A stretch of DNA of 64,000 nucleotides from Pseudomonas kielensis (GCF_014236655.1 NZ_JACMYG010000018.1:1-64000), one strand, 5' to 3'; positions 9,108 through 17,799 are shown, counted from the first letter of the stretch. Made by a program: numbers and translations. Notes: generated from the sequence alone by a model not told the origin.

Positions 9108-10025
9108 TCAGCCCACCGCCCGCAACCAATCAAGTAAATCCATTTCCAAGCTGCCTGGCTTGGGTGCGGTGGGAGATAGCAGGCAGTAGCGTGAGCCATC
9201 TTCAACAAATCCCAATGGCGCGACCAATACACCGCTCTGGATATCGTCGCGCACTAAGTGCCATGGACCAATGGCCACTCCGAGGCCTGCAACAGCCGCT
9301 TGGATGCTGAAGTAAAAGTGTTCAAAAGTTTGCACTTCCATGGAAGGCGTGGGCAGCCCTTTTGCACAAGCCCACTCCTGCCAAGCCATAGGTCGGCTGG
9401 TCGTCTGAAGCAGTGGGGCCGTGGAACGCAGACATTTCCTGTTTTTGCTGAACCATTGATCGGCCATATCTGGCCGGCATACAGGGCCGACCTTTTCTGG
9501 GAACAGGCTCTGCGCATGATAGCCAGGGGGACGAGGAAAATCGTCCCGCCGAATGGCCAAATCGATGCCATGGTCGAACGAAAAGCTGCCGCCGCCGGCC
9601 ACTAAATGAATGCCTGGCCCTCGATGAAGTGTTTGGAAGTCGCTCCAACGAGGGATCAACCACCGCATCAACAGCGTTGGCTCGCAGGATAGGACAAGCT
9701 GACGAGCACGACGGGCATCGCTGCGTATCTCGCGCACTGCCTGGCTCATCACTCCAAGCCCTTCACTCACGGCTTTGGCCAGGCGTCTTCCGGCGTCCGT
9801 TAAAAAGACCCTTCGGCTGCGCCGCTCGAACAGGTCAACCCCCAGATCCTCTTCAAGCAAGCGCACTGCCCGGCTTATGGCGCCGGGTGTCAGATGCAGT
9901 TCTTCAGCCGCACGGGCGAAATTTTCGAACCTTCCTGCCGATTCGAAGCAACGCAACGCGAGCAGTGAAGGTGTCCGAGCTTCAGAGATTGGTGAGTTGT
10001 AGTCACTATTTCCTTCAGAAATCAT
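9108..10025 (-). CDS. LysR-family transcriptional regulator (GcvA-like)
   Basis: The helix-turn-helix is clear (LRCFESAGRFENFARAAEEL, then HLTPGAISRAVRLLEEDLGV), followed by the effector-binding domain with the GcvA-type core (DLAIRRDDFP; GLGVAIGPW). I start at the ATG at 10025 (305 residues). A GTG at 10076 would add 17 residues with no LysR character and would reach almost to the LysE start. The gene is divergent from the LysE exporter at 10092, which is the likely target, as in ArgP/LysG-LysE pairs. The gene is visibly less GC-rich than the chromosomal blocks on either side. Confidence 0.85.
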   Translation of the reverse strand: MISEGNSDYNSPISEARTPSLLALRCFESAGRFENFARAAEELHLTPGAISRAVRLLEEDLGVDLFERRSRRVFLTDAGRRLAKAVSEGLGVMSQAVREIRSDARRARQLVLSCEPTLLMRWLIPRWSDFQTLHRGPGIHLVAGGGSFSFDHGIDLAIRRDDFPRPPGYHAQSLFPEKVGPVCRPDMADQWFSKNRKCLRSTAPLLQTTSRPMAWQEWACAKGLPTPSMEVQTFEHFYFSIQAAVAGLGVAIGPWHLVRDDIQSGVLVAPLGFVEDGSRYCLLSPTAPKPGSLEMDLLDWLRAVG

Positions 10026-10091
10026 CGTTATTACCAGAGCACAGGATCTGTAAAAATTGGCTTTTAACAGCACCAATGTGAAGGGTACCCC

Positions 10092-10709
10092 ATGAGCGAA
10101 TGGATAGCAGTAATCACCATTACACTACTTGCCTGCATCAGTCCCGGGCCGGATTTCGCCATGGTGTCTCGCAACGGATTACTGCTGTCTCGACGGGCGG
10201 GCGTCCTCACCGCGGTGGGAATTGGATTTGGGGTACTTGTCCACGTCTGCTATACGCTGCTCGGACTGGGGCTGGTGCTTCAACAATCGCCTTGGTTGTT
10301 CAATGCGCTCAAGCTGGCCGGCGCTGCATACCTCGTCTACCTAGGCATCAAAATGCTTCGTTCCAAGCCAGCGATTGAACAGCTAGACGCGCCGTCACCT
10401 GCCTTGTCGGACCTGGCGGCTCTACGTACGGGATTTCTCACAAACGCGCTGAACCCGAAAACGTCGATCTTCATCGTTAGCTTGTTCATGGGCGTGGTAC
10501 GACCGGACACCGCCGTGACAGTGCAAGTCGCGTATGGACTGTTCATCGCGGGCGCCCACGCGGCGTGGTTCAGCCTCATCGCCCTGTGTTTCTCGGCCGG
10601 GACGGTGCGCGAGAAATTAGTGGCTTCACGACAATGGATTGATCGAATTTTTGGCGGCCTACTCGTGAGCTTCGGGGTTCTGCTGACAATCGCTCAGCGT
10701 TCAGCCTGA
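10092..10709 (+). CDS. LysE-family amino acid exporter
   Basis: The 205-residue membrane protein has the RhtB/LysE signature close to the N-terminus (CISPGPDFAMVSRNGL) and about six hydrophobic segments. ATG 10092 follows GAAGGGTACCCC. LysE/RhtB proteins export amino acids or related metabolites in exchange for protons. It is transcribed away from the LysR gene at 10025, leaving 66 bp that must hold both promoters. Its neighbours concern arginine and polyamine metabolism, so a basic amino acid or agmatine-related substrate is plausible but not shown. Confidence 0.87.
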   Translation: MSEWIAVITITLLACISPGPDFAMVSRNGLLLSRRAGVLTAVGIGFGVLVHVCYTLLGLGLVLQQSPWLFNALKLAGAAYLVYLGIKMLRSKPAIEQLDAPSPALSDLAALRTGFLTNALNPKTSIFIVSLFMGVVRPDTAVTVQVAYGLFIAGAHAAWFSLIALCFSAGTVREKLVASRQWIDRIFGGLLVSFGVLLTIAQRSA

Positions 10710-10741
10710 GTTGAGCGCAGGGGGGGCAAGCACACCGTATG

Positions 10742-11665
10742 TCAGCTAATCCGAGTACGATCATGCAGATACAACGGGGTAGCCTTGGCTTGCTCAAGCA
10801 GCCAGTCAATCAGTAGCACTATCTCGGGCACTCCACGACTTTCTTCGTTACAAACACAGTAGTAATCCATCCCAGCAGGCACTTTCATGGCGAAGGGTTG
10901 TACCAATCGACCCTCCTCCAGGTCCCGGGATGAGTTGATCTCATCGCTCAGTGCTACTCCGTAACCGTCTCTCGCTGCCTGCAGTGCGATTCCCAGGTCT
11001 TCGATATGAACATCCGCGTCTCCCGGATATGGCAAACCTGCCTCGAGAAGCCAGCGGCGCCATTGAGAACCATCATCTTCGTGCAACAGTCTATGGTGCC
11101 CCAAGTCCGACGGCTGGCGTAAAGCATGCTGGCCCCGCAACAACTGCGGACAACAGACTGGAAACATGTGTAGGGGTTGCAAGGGGCGCCACCAGAAACC
11201 CTCCCAGATCGGCGCATCATAGAGCACAGCGATGTCAGCTCTGCGCCAGTCCACTAAGTCCAAGCCGTCGGCGCTGATCACTCTGAGCTTGATATGAGGA
11301 TGTTTCGCACGAAAAGCGAATAGCCTCGGCATCAGCCAAGATGCGCCAAAAATGGGCTCAGTAGAGATCGTCAGCACTTTGGCTGGAGGCACTTTAAAGT
11401 GATCCTGCGATATCAGACGCACGCCTTCAGTGATCTCTTGAATACCTCGACTAACTGAGCGTTGTAACGCTAACCCGCTTTGGGTCAGGACTAAATGACG
11501 ACCCTGCTTGCAAAACAGATCAATCCCCAAGGTGCTTTGCAGCATCCTTATCTGCTGACTGACTGCGCCAGGGGTCACGTGCAACTCGGCGGCAGCGGCA
11601 CCAACATGACCGAGGCGTGCAACACATTCAAATACTCGAAAGGCATGTAACGGAGGCAAGGGCAT
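10742..11665 (-). CDS. LysR-family transcriptional regulator (GcvA-like)
   Basis: The start chosen is ATG 11665 (307 residues); a TTG at 11674 would add three residues. The N-terminus carries a GcvA-type helix-turn-helix (LHAFRVFECVARLGHVGAAA, ELHVTPGAVSQQIRMLQSTL) and the C-terminal domain includes DIAVLYDAPIWEG and a GYGVAL segment. It is divergent from the substrate-binding protein and agmatinase genes starting at 11879; the 213-bp gap is AT-rich and is the probable control region. By position it should sense agmatine, arginine or a guanidino compound, comparable in arrangement to the gbuR/gpuR regulators of guanidino acid hydrolases in P. aeruginosa. Confidence 0.85.
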   Translation of the reverse strand: MPLPPLHAFRVFECVARLGHVGAAAAELHVTPGAVSQQIRMLQSTLGIDLFCKQGRHLVLTQSGLALQRSVSRGIQEITEGVRLISQDHFKVPPAKVLTISTEPIFGASWLMPRLFAFRAKHPHIKLRVISADGLDLVDWRRADIAVLYDAPIWEGFWWRPLQPLHMFPVCCPQLLRGQHALRQPSDLGHHRLLHEDDGSQWRRWLLEAGLPYPGDADVHIEDLGIALQAARDGYGVALSDEINSSRDLEEGRLVQPFAMKVPAGMDYYCVCNEESRGVPEIVLLIDWLLEQAKATPLYLHDRTRIS

Positions 11666-11878
11666 GGGGGTCAACCGTTTAGTTTTACTGCTCTGCGAAA
11701 TGGCAATTTATATAGATTGATTGCCGTTGAAACAATATCAACAATCGCAGGGTGGTCAAGCCAAAACAACAACCCTAAGGGCCCCTCCTATGACAGTCGC
11801 TCAGATATATCGAAAACAAGGAGGCAAGCGAGCAGATGCGCACGGCTTGCTCCGTCACTCGTTGCGGGAGCGTGAATC

Positions 11879-12958
11879 ATGAAAGCCATCTCTGTGCTGA
11901 TGTTGGCGGTTCTGGCCTTACCTGTCAGCGCAGCTGAACGGATCGTGCAGTTCTACGGGTGGGCCGAGTATGTAGGGGCATCAACTCTCAAAGCCTTTGA
12001 GGCCGAGACGGGTATCAAGGTCCAGTACGACACCTTTGATAGCGCTGACGTGCTTGAGACCAAACTACTCACTGGACGCAGCGGTTATGACGTAGTGGTT
12101 CCCAGCATCGCCATGCTGGATCGACTGCTACAGGCCAAAGCACTCCAGCCGAGCCACATTCAGCAGACTGAACGGTTTGCTGAAATGGACCCCGTACTGT
12201 TGTCGCAACTGGCCACGGTCGACAAAGGTAACCTCTACGCGGTGCCTTACACTTGGGGTACCACTGGCATGGCAATTAATCGTCAGGAAATCGATAAGCG
12301 AATCCCTGACGCGCCAATAAGCAGCCTTGATTTGTTGTTTAAGCCCGAATATGCGAGCAAGTTAAAAGACTGCGGAGTTTCGGTGATTGATGCGCCCCAG
12401 GAGGTCATCAGCATGGCACTGAACTATTTGGGTAAATCGCCGTACAGCAAAAATCGGTCAGACCTCGTAGCAGCTCAGAAGTTACTGACGCTACTGCACC
12501 CCTCGCTGCGCTACATCGGCACAGGCACGCAAAGTAGCGACCTTGCCAATGGAGACTTGTGTCTTGCACTGACATACAGCGGCGACGCAGTCCTCGCCAG
12601 GATGATGGCTGAAAACGCAAAAAAACCGTTTGAAGTCGACTACATGATTCCCCAGGAAGGCACCCTCAACTGGATCGATACGTTAGCCATTCCTGCCGAC
12701 GCGCCTCACCCAGAGGAGGCCAGGGCTTTTATTGAGTTCTTAACGCGACCGGAGTCTCTCGCGGAGCTTACTAACAATTTCTATTACGCAAACTCCAACA
12801 CTTCAGCAACCAAATTGATCGATAAGCCTATTACTGAAAACGGCGGTATCTATCCCTCCGACGCTGTACGTAACAGTTTGTTCGGTGAAGAACCCATGAC
12901 TCTGTCACTGATGCGCGAACGCACCAGGATCTGGTCCACCTTTCGTAGTCAACGCTGA
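11879..12958 (+). CDS. Polyamine-type periplasmic substrate-binding protein
   Basis: The 359-residue product has a signal peptide (residues 1-18, cut after SAA or nearby) and matches PotF/SpuD-type proteins along its length: YGWAEYVGASTLKAFEAETG, IKVQYDTFDSADVLETKLL, GYDVVVPSIAMLDR and PYTWGTTGMAIN. These bind putrescine, spermidine or related amines. No ABC permease or ATPase gene is present next to it, so it is an orphan that must use a transporter encoded elsewhere or act as a sensor. ATG 11879 is preceded by GGGAGCG. The agmatinase gene begins 8 bp after its stop, so the two are one unit, which suggests agmatine as a ligand. Confidence 0.85.
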   Translation: MKAISVLMLAVLALPVSAAERIVQFYGWAEYVGASTLKAFEAETGIKVQYDTFDSADVLETKLLTGRSGYDVVVPSIAMLDRLLQAKALQPSHIQQTERFAEMDPVLLSQLATVDKGNLYAVPYTWGTTGMAINRQEIDKRIPDAPISSLDLLFKPEYASKLKDCGVSVIDAPQEVISMALNYLGKSPYSKNRSDLVAAQKLLTLLHPSLRYIGTGTQSSDLANGDLCLALTYSGDAVLARMMAENAKKPFEVDYMIPQEGTLNWIDTLAIPADAPHPEEARAFIEFLTRPESLAELTNNFYYANSNTSATKLIDKPITENGGIYPSDAVRNSLFGEEPMTLSLMRERTRIWSTFRSQR

Positions 12959-12966
12959 GTACCCTC

Positions 12967-13920
12967 ATGGAAAACAACAACCCAACCGATCAGGCAATCA
13001 CCCGCACGAGTCTTTATGGCACTGAGGCTGAATCTACGTATGGCGGGATCACCAGCTTCATGCGCCGGCGTTACAGCCGAGACCTTCAAGGTGTAGATCT
13101 TGTGATCAGCGGGATCCCCTTCGATACTGCAACCAGCAACCGCCCTGGTAGCCGATTCGGTCCACGCGCCATACGTGAAGCCTCGGTCCAGTCGGCCTGG
13201 GCCCGACACTGGCCCTGGGAATTTGACCCCTTTGACTTGCTGGCTTGTGTCGATTACGGCGACTGCCACTTCGATTATGGTTCACCTCAGGACACCCCTG
13301 CTGCAATCAAAGCGCACGCGGATAAAATCTTGGGAACCGGTGCAGCCATGTTGACGCTGGGTGGCGATCACTTCATCAGCTATCCGCTGTTGCAATCCCA
13401 CGCCGAGAAACATGGTGCGTTGTCCATGATTCATTTCGATGCACATCACGACACGGAGTCTGATGGAGATGAAAAACGCATAGATCACGGTTCAATGTTT
13501 TATCACGCGGTCAGGGAAGGATTGATCGATCCAAGCCGATCAATTCAGATCGGTCAGCGCATGACCAACGATGACCTGATGGGATTCCAAGTAGTAGATG
13601 CACGGCAAGCCAACACAAACTCTGCAGAACATATCGCACGCATTATCCGTGAGCGGGTTGGCGACCATCCGGTGTACCTAACATTTGATATCGACTGCCT
13701 AGATCCGGCGTTTGCACCTGGCACTGGTACTCCGGTATGCGGAGGTTTATCTACTTTTCATGCCTTTGAGATTTTGCGTGGGCTGCGCGGGATTAATGTC
13801 ATAGGTATGGATGTGGTAGAGGTTGCACCTGCCTATGACCACGCAGAGATAACCGCGCTGGCGGCCTCCGCGCTGGCTATGGAAATGATCTGCCTTTATG
13901 CAGCTCGACATAAATTCTAA
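12967..13920 (+). CDS. speB: Agmatinase (ureohydrolase family)
   Basis: The 317-residue protein carries all manganese-site motifs of the arginase/agmatinase family: LTLGGDHF, HFDAHHDT and LTFDIDCLDPAFAPGTGTP. The later VIGMDVVEVAPAYDHAEITA closely follows E. coli SpeB. The reaction is agmatine + water to putrescine + urea in the cytoplasm. A related guanidino-acid hydrolase (guanidinobutyrase) cannot be excluded by eye, but the similarity to SpeB is high across the active-site loops. It is translated from ATG 12967 directly after the binding-protein gene. The putrescine formed would feed the gamma-glutamylputrescine genes at 14.5-17.8 kb. Confidence 0.88.
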   Translation: MENNNPTDQAITRTSLYGTEAESTYGGITSFMRRRYSRDLQGVDLVISGIPFDTATSNRPGSRFGPRAIREASVQSAWARHWPWEFDPFDLLACVDYGDCHFDYGSPQDTPAAIKAHADKILGTGAAMLTLGGDHFISYPLLQSHAEKHGALSMIHFDAHHDTESDGDEKRIDHGSMFYHAVREGLIDPSRSIQIGQRMTNDDLMGFQVVDARQANTNSAEHIARIIRERVGDHPVYLTFDIDCLDPAFAPGTGTPVCGGLSTFHAFEILRGLRGINVIGMDVVEVAPAYDHAEITALAASALAMEMICLYAARHKF

Positions 13921-13952
13921 TGAGGCAAATGCGTCTTGCAGCTGCAATAAAT

Positions 13953-13980
13953 AGCCTGAGTGACACTTCGGCTCTTTTTT
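13953..13980 (+). terminator. Terminator after agmatinase
   Basis: AGCC(T)GAG ... CTT(C)GGCT forms a small stem directly followed by CTTTTTT, 33 bp after the agmatinase stop codon. The stem is interrupted but the T run is good. Confidence 0.65.
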
Positions 13981-13998
13981 GCAAAAAACGTAGTCTGA

Positions 13999-14032
13999 CG
14001 ACAGCATCATCCTATTGAGGGTGATGCTGTCG
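13999..14032. repeat. Perfect long hairpin, role unknown
   Basis: CGACAGCATCATCC pairs with GGGTGATGCTGTCG over 14 positions with one G-T wobble and a 6-base loop (TATTGA). No T run follows on either strand. It lies 20 bp past the agmatinase terminator. From 14033 to 14206 there is no gene; the only visible feature is a repeated TGCGGAACAC at about 14161 and 14180. Confidence 0.6.
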
Positions 14033-14206
14033 CCAAGTGCGAATCAATCAGAAGCGCGAGTGGGCCCACAGCCTAAGCAGCCCTTGGCTTATGCCCGCCT
14101 TCTTTGCGACGATTACCGCCAGCCATCACCCCGGCCATACATCCCCTCAACGTTCGCAGTTGCGGAACACCCCCCAAACTGCGGAACACTTCACTTTCCT
14201 GCAAGC

Positions 14207-14243
14207 AAAAAAAACCCGTAACTCATTGAGTTACGGGTTTTTT
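14207..14243. terminator. Bidirectional terminator of tRNA-Cys
   Basis: The inverted repeat AACCCGTAACTCA/TGAGTTACGGGTT is flanked by eight A on one side and six T on the other, so it works on both strands. It lies 6 bp beyond the CCA end of tRNA-Cys and fits termination of that tRNA. Confidence 0.85.
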
Positions 14244-14248
14244 AAGAG

Positions 14249-14322
14249 TGGAGGCCGAGGTCGGAATCGAACCGGCGTAGGTGGATTTGCAATCCACTGC
14301 ATAACCATTTTGCTACTCGGCC
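14249..14322 (-). tRNA. tRNA-Cys (anticodon GCA)
   Basis: The 74-base gene on the minus strand starts GGCCGAGTAGC and ends CTCGGCCTCCA with encoded CCA. The anticodon arm TGGATTGCAAATCCA gives GCA, and the T arm is GCCGGTTCGATTCCGAC. In pseudomonads this tRNA normally lies between tRNA-Gly and tRNA-Leu. No tRNA-Gly is found upstream here, where sugar-amine genes start instead. Confidence 0.95.
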
Positions 14323-14398
14323 TCAAACGTCGGATGCCTGAAAAACAACACCAAACGCAAACAAACTGGAGAGGGAAACTAGATTTTCGTCTACTTCC

Positions 14399-14425
14399 AA
14401 CCCTTTGAAATCTAAAGGGTTTTTC
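14399..14425 (+). terminator. Small hairpin with T run between tRNA-Cys and puuA
   Basis: AACCCTTT pairs with AAAGGGTT over a 7-base loop and TTTC follows on the plus strand. It may be a relic terminator, since no plus-strand gene lies directly before it. The rest of the interval 14323-14548 shows no gene. Confidence 0.4.
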
Positions 14426-14548
14426 TCGTCCCCTAAGCGGGAATGGACGCAATTCTGGACTGCTTCCGATGTCCTGTCAAGGACGCAAAGTAAAAAAATC
14501 TCAAGGTTTTCAATTCCCTGGCCCAGGGTGAGCCGGGCCAAGGGGAGA

Positions 14549-15895
14549 TTATAGATACCAGCGGTATTCCCGTGCGCTTATTTCCTGTTGGAAGGCCAAG
14601 TGGTCCTGGCGTTTGTTTTCGCAGTAGACGTCGACGAACTCGGCGCCCAGCCCTTCGCGCAGTTGTGGCTGGTGTTGCATCTGGCGTACTGCCTCGAGCA
14701 TGTCCAGGGGGAAGTCGGTGCCGCTGTTGCGGTCTTCGTTGAGGGGCGGGATGGGTTCGCGGCCGGCATCCAGGCCCTGCTCCAGGCCGACCAGGATCGC
14801 GGCCAGGACCAGGTACGGGTTGGCGTCGGCGCCAGCCAGGCGGTGTTCGATGCGCAGGTTTTTTGCGTCGGATTCGGGGATCCGTACACAGGCGTCGCGA
14901 TCTTCGAAACCCCAGCTGGCGCGGGTGGCGGCGTTGACGGTGCCGCCCAGGCGGCGGTAGGCGTTCTGGTTGGGGGCGAAGATCGGCATGCAGTGCGGCA
15001 GCAGTTCCAGGCAGCCGGCGACGGCGTGGCGCAGGGCCTGTTGCTGGTTGGCCGCCAGCAGGTTCTGGCCGGCGCCGTCGTACAGGCTGACGTGCACATG
15101 CATGCCGCTGCCGGGGTGCTGCAGGTACGGCTTGGCCATGAAGCTGGCGCGATAGCCGTGCTTGAGGGCCACGCCCCGGGTGCTGCGACAGAACAGAGCG
15201 GCCCAGTCGGCGGCTTGCAGGCCGTCGTTGAGGTGGCCGAAGTTGATTTCGAACTGGCCCGGGCCCAGTTCGGCGGTGATCACGGTGGTGTCGATGCCCT
15301 GGATGCGAGCCGCTTCGACCATTTCGTCGAGCACCGGGGAAAACCGCGACAGGCGCTCGATGTGCATGTTCGGTTGATCGTCGGTGTCGTCGGTCAGGCC
15401 ATCGCGGGGGAACTGCGGCAGACCGTCACGCAGTTGCTTGTCGAACAGGTAGAACTCCAGCTCGAAGGCCACCACCGGGTGAATGCCTTTGCCGCGCAGG
15501 CGCTGCAGCACTTGGGCCAGGACTTCCCGGGGTTCGAATTCGATGGGCTTGGCGGTGCCGTCGGAGGTAATCAGCATCTGCCCCAGGGGCTGGGACTCCC
15601 AGGTCACCGGCTTGAGTGTGCCCGGCACCAGGCGCCGCACAGCATCCGGGTCGCCGTCGTGGAAGCAGTAGTCGCCGATCTTGAACAAGCCACCCTGCAC
15701 ACCCAGCAGCACGCAGTTCTGCGGCAACTTTAAGGCCGTGCCGGCGGCGACTTTTTCCAGCATGTCGATCGGATAGCGCTTCCCGTAGAAGTGCCCCGGA
15801 ATGTCCAGGGAGATGAGGTCGACATACCGCACCTCAGGGTAGCGTTGGCGAAAAGCCCGTACTTCGGCCAACAGATCAGAGCAGGCAGCGTCCAT
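14549..15895 (-). CDS. puuA: Gamma-glutamylputrescine synthetase (glutamine synthetase family)
   Basis: The chosen start, ATG 15895, follows GGGAACTTTGAAG and gives 448 residues; an upstream in-frame start at 15934 would overlap the regulator gene. The chain shows glutamine synthetase fold motifs: FELEFYLF (metal site), GPGQFEINF, HPGSGMHVHVS and RIEHRLAGADANPYL (ATP and glutamate site). The type is the short class without adenylylation site, used for ligating glutamate to amines: ATP + glutamate + putrescine (or another polyamine) to gamma-glutamyl-amine. P. aeruginosa has several such paralogs (PauA). It is the last gene of the order puuB-regulator-puuA on the minus strand, which supports the role. 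Confidence 0.85.
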   Translation of the reverse strand: MDAACSDLLAEVRAFRQRYPEVRYVDLISLDIPGHFYGKRYPIDMLEKVAAGTALKLPQNCVLLGVQGGLFKIGDYCFHDGDPDAVRRLVPGTLKPVTWESQPLGQMLITSDGTAKPIEFEPREVLAQVLQRLRGKGIHPVVAFELEFYLFDKQLRDGLPQFPRDGLTDDTDDQPNMHIERLSRFSPVLDEMVEAARIQGIDTTVITAELGPGQFEINFGHLNDGLQAADWAALFCRSTRGVALKHGYRASFMAKPYLQHPGSGMHVHVSLYDGAGQNLLAANQQQALRHAVAGCLELLPHCMPIFAPNQNAYRRLGGTVNAATRASWGFEDRDACVRIPESDAKNLRIEHRLAGADANPYLVLAAILVGLEQGLDAGREPIPPLNEDRNSGTDFPLDMLEAVRQMQHQPQLREGLGAEFVDVYCENKRQDHLAFQQEISAREYRWYL

Positions 15896-15918
15896 CTTCA
15901 AAGTTCCCGTTGTAGTGA

Positions 15919-16476
15919 TCAGGTGTAAACCCACAGCACACGCGTGAGTTGGTCAGTGAGGTTGCCGTAGCGGCAGCGGGTGTGGCTGTCGAGCTGGAAA
16001 CTGTCGCCGGCCAGCAGGGTGACGGGCTCGTCGTCCTCGTCCAGCCACAGGGTCAGCTCGCCTTCGAGCACGTAGCCGCCCTGCTCCGAGCTGTCGCTCA
16101 AATGCCGCTCGCCGCTGTTGGCCCCGGCCTCCAGGCGGCTTTCAAGCATCGAGAAGCTGGCGCGCATTTTCGGCGAGACCAGGATGTCGGTGATGCCGTT
16201 GGCGTAGTACAGGGTGCGGCGCTCATCCGGCCGGGTGACCCACGGCAGGACCTTGGGTTTGGGCAGGCTGTAGAAATAGGTGGTCGGCACCCCCAGGGTC
16301 TCGCTGATCGCCGTCAGGTCGGCCACGGTCGGGCGGGACAGGCCGCGCTCGACTTGCGAAAGGAAGCCCACGGAGCGCTCGATCTTGTCTGCCAGTTCCT
16401 TGAGGGTGAATTTCTTGTGCTTGCGCAGGTCGTGGATCAGGATCGCCAGCGCGGCAATTTCTTCTTGCTTGTTCAT
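15919..16476 (-). CDS. XRE-cupin transcriptional regulator (PuuR-like)
   Basis: The 185-residue protein has an N-terminal Cro/C1-type helix-turn-helix (FTLKELADKIERSVGFLSQV ERG, residues about 22-45) and a C-terminal cupin (GGYVLEGELTLWLDEDD, LLAGDSFQLDSHTRC). The start is ATG 16476; longer readings overlap the oxidase gene in another frame. PuuR-type regulators repress putrescine catabolism and respond to putrescine. The gene lies between the oxidase and the synthetase, 23 bp from each, and the AT-rich palindrome at 17800-17827 in front of the operon is a candidate binding site. Confidence 0.85.
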   Translation of the reverse strand: MNKQEEIAALAILIHDLRKHKKFTLKELADKIERSVGFLSQVERGLSRPTVADLTAISETLGVPTTYFYSLPKPKVLPWVTRPDERRTLYYANGITDILVSPKMRASFSMLESRLEAGANSGERHLSDSSEQGGYVLEGELTLWLDEDDEPVTLLAGDSFQLDSHTRCRYGNLTDQLTRVLWVYT

Positions 16477-16501
16477 GCCTGAAATTCCGGAAGAGGATTG
16501 A

Positions 16502-17791
16502 TCAAATGCTGTCGCGCAGTCGGTACCAGGCCTTGCCGATGGCTTCCAGCGGCGCGGCCAGGTATTTGCCGCCGGGAAAGCGCTCGTTTTGCAGGCCCTG
16601 GTACAGGGCCAACTCGTCGGTCTGGCCGAGGATGGCCGCCGATACCGCGCGCGCGGCGGCCAGGGTCGGCAACACACCGTGTCCCGAGTAGCCCTGCAGC
16701 CAGTAGAGATCGCCGCGGCGGCCGATGTCTGGGGTGCGCTTGAGCGTCAGGTCGATGTGCCCGCCCCAGGCGTACTCCAGCTCGACGCCTTGCAGTTGCG
16801 GGAACACCCGTTCGAGGAACGGCCGGGTTGCCGCGCCAATGTCCCGGGGCATGCCACCCAGGTAGGTGCAGCCGCCACCGAACAGCAGGCGGTGGTCCGG
16901 GGTACGGCGGAAGTAATCGAGTACGAATTGGTTGTCGGTGACGCACACATTGCTGGGCAGCAATGCTTTGGCCAGGGCGGGCGCCAGCGGCGCGGTGGCG
17001 ACCTGGTAGGTGCCCACCGGTAACACACAACTGGCCAACTGCGGGTCGAGTTGATCGAGGTAGGCATTGCAGGCCAGCACCAGCACATCCGCGCGCAGGC
17101 GGCCCTGCTCGGTCTCGACCACGTACCGGTCACCCACTGGGTGGTAGCTCAGGGCCTTGGATTGCTCGTAGATACGCCCGCCTGCGCTTTCGATGGCGGC
17201 GGCCAGGCCCAGGGCCAGTTTCAATGGGTTGAGGTGCCCGCCTTCGGGATCGAACAGCCCGGCCTGGTAACGCTCGCTGGCGACCCATTCCGGCAACTGT
17301 TCGCGGGGGATGAATTGCAGGCCATCGTGGCCCCATTTGTGGCTGGCCTCATGCTGCCACTCGGTCAACAGACTGACCCGCCGCGGCATGACGGAAGTCC
17401 ACAAATGCCCGGGGCGATAATCGCAATCAAAGCCGTGGCGCGCCGGCAGTTCACGTAACTCCCGGGCGGCCCAGCGCATGCTGTCCCACAGGCGGCGTGC
17501 GCGCTCATGGCCGAGCGCCGCCTCCAGGGGTGGCATGTCACAGGACCAGCCGAGAATCGCCTGGCCGCCGTTGCGTCCGGACGCAGCCCAGGCCACCCGA
17601 CTGGCTTCCAGCACCGTTACGCGCTTGCCGGCCAGAGCCAGGCGCAACGCGGTGTGCAGGCCGCTGAAACCGGCACCGATGATCACCACCTCGGTGTCCT
17701 GCTCGCCCGAAAACACCGGACGTTCCAGCAATCGATCGGCGCAACTGTGGGCGTAGTAGCTGTCGACGTGTTGCTTGGATTGCTGAAACAT
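16502..17791 (-). CDS. puuB: Gamma-glutamylputrescine oxidase (FAD-dependent, DAO family)
   Basis: The 429-residue flavoprotein starts at ATG 17791. The ADP-binding motif is VVIIGAGFSGLHTALRLALA near residue 35, followed by GRNGGQAILGW, which is typical for the PuuB/PauB and OrdL-type D-amino-acid-oxidase fold. The C-terminal segment GYSGHGVLPTLAAARAV closes the FAD site. The enzyme oxidises gamma-glutamylputrescine to the aldehyde with release of ammonia and hydrogen peroxide. It is the first gene of the unit with the XRE-cupin regulator and the synthetase; no aldehyde dehydrogenase or gamma-glutamyl hydrolase of the pathway is encoded nearby, so those steps must be elsewhere. Confidence 0.85.
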   Translation of the reverse strand: MFQQSKQHVDSYYAHSCADRLLERPVFSGEQDTEVVIIGAGFSGLHTALRLALAGKRVTVLEASRVAWAASGRNGGQAILGWSCDMPPLEAALGHERARRLWDSMRWAARELRELPARHGFDCDYRPGHLWTSVMPRRVSLLTEWQHEASHKWGHDGLQFIPREQLPEWVASERYQAGLFDPEGGHLNPLKLALGLAAAIESAGGRIYEQSKALSYHPVGDRYVVETEQGRLRADVLVLACNAYLDQLDPQLASCVLPVGTYQVATAPLAPALAKALLPSNVCVTDNQFVLDYFRRTPDHRLLFGGGCTYLGGMPRDIGAATRPFLERVFPQLQGVELEYAWGGHIDLTLKRTPDIGRRGDLYWLQGYSGHGVLPTLAAARAVSAAILGQTDELALYQGLQNERFPGGKYLAAPLEAIGKAWYRLRDSI

Positions 17792-17799
17792 TCGAACAC

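Noticed and set aside
8808..14322. Direct repeat CGGAATCGAACCGGC at both tRNA genes as a phage attachment pair
   Set aside because: It is the T arm shared by two tRNAs; no integrase gene and no further match was found, so att sites cannot be claimed.
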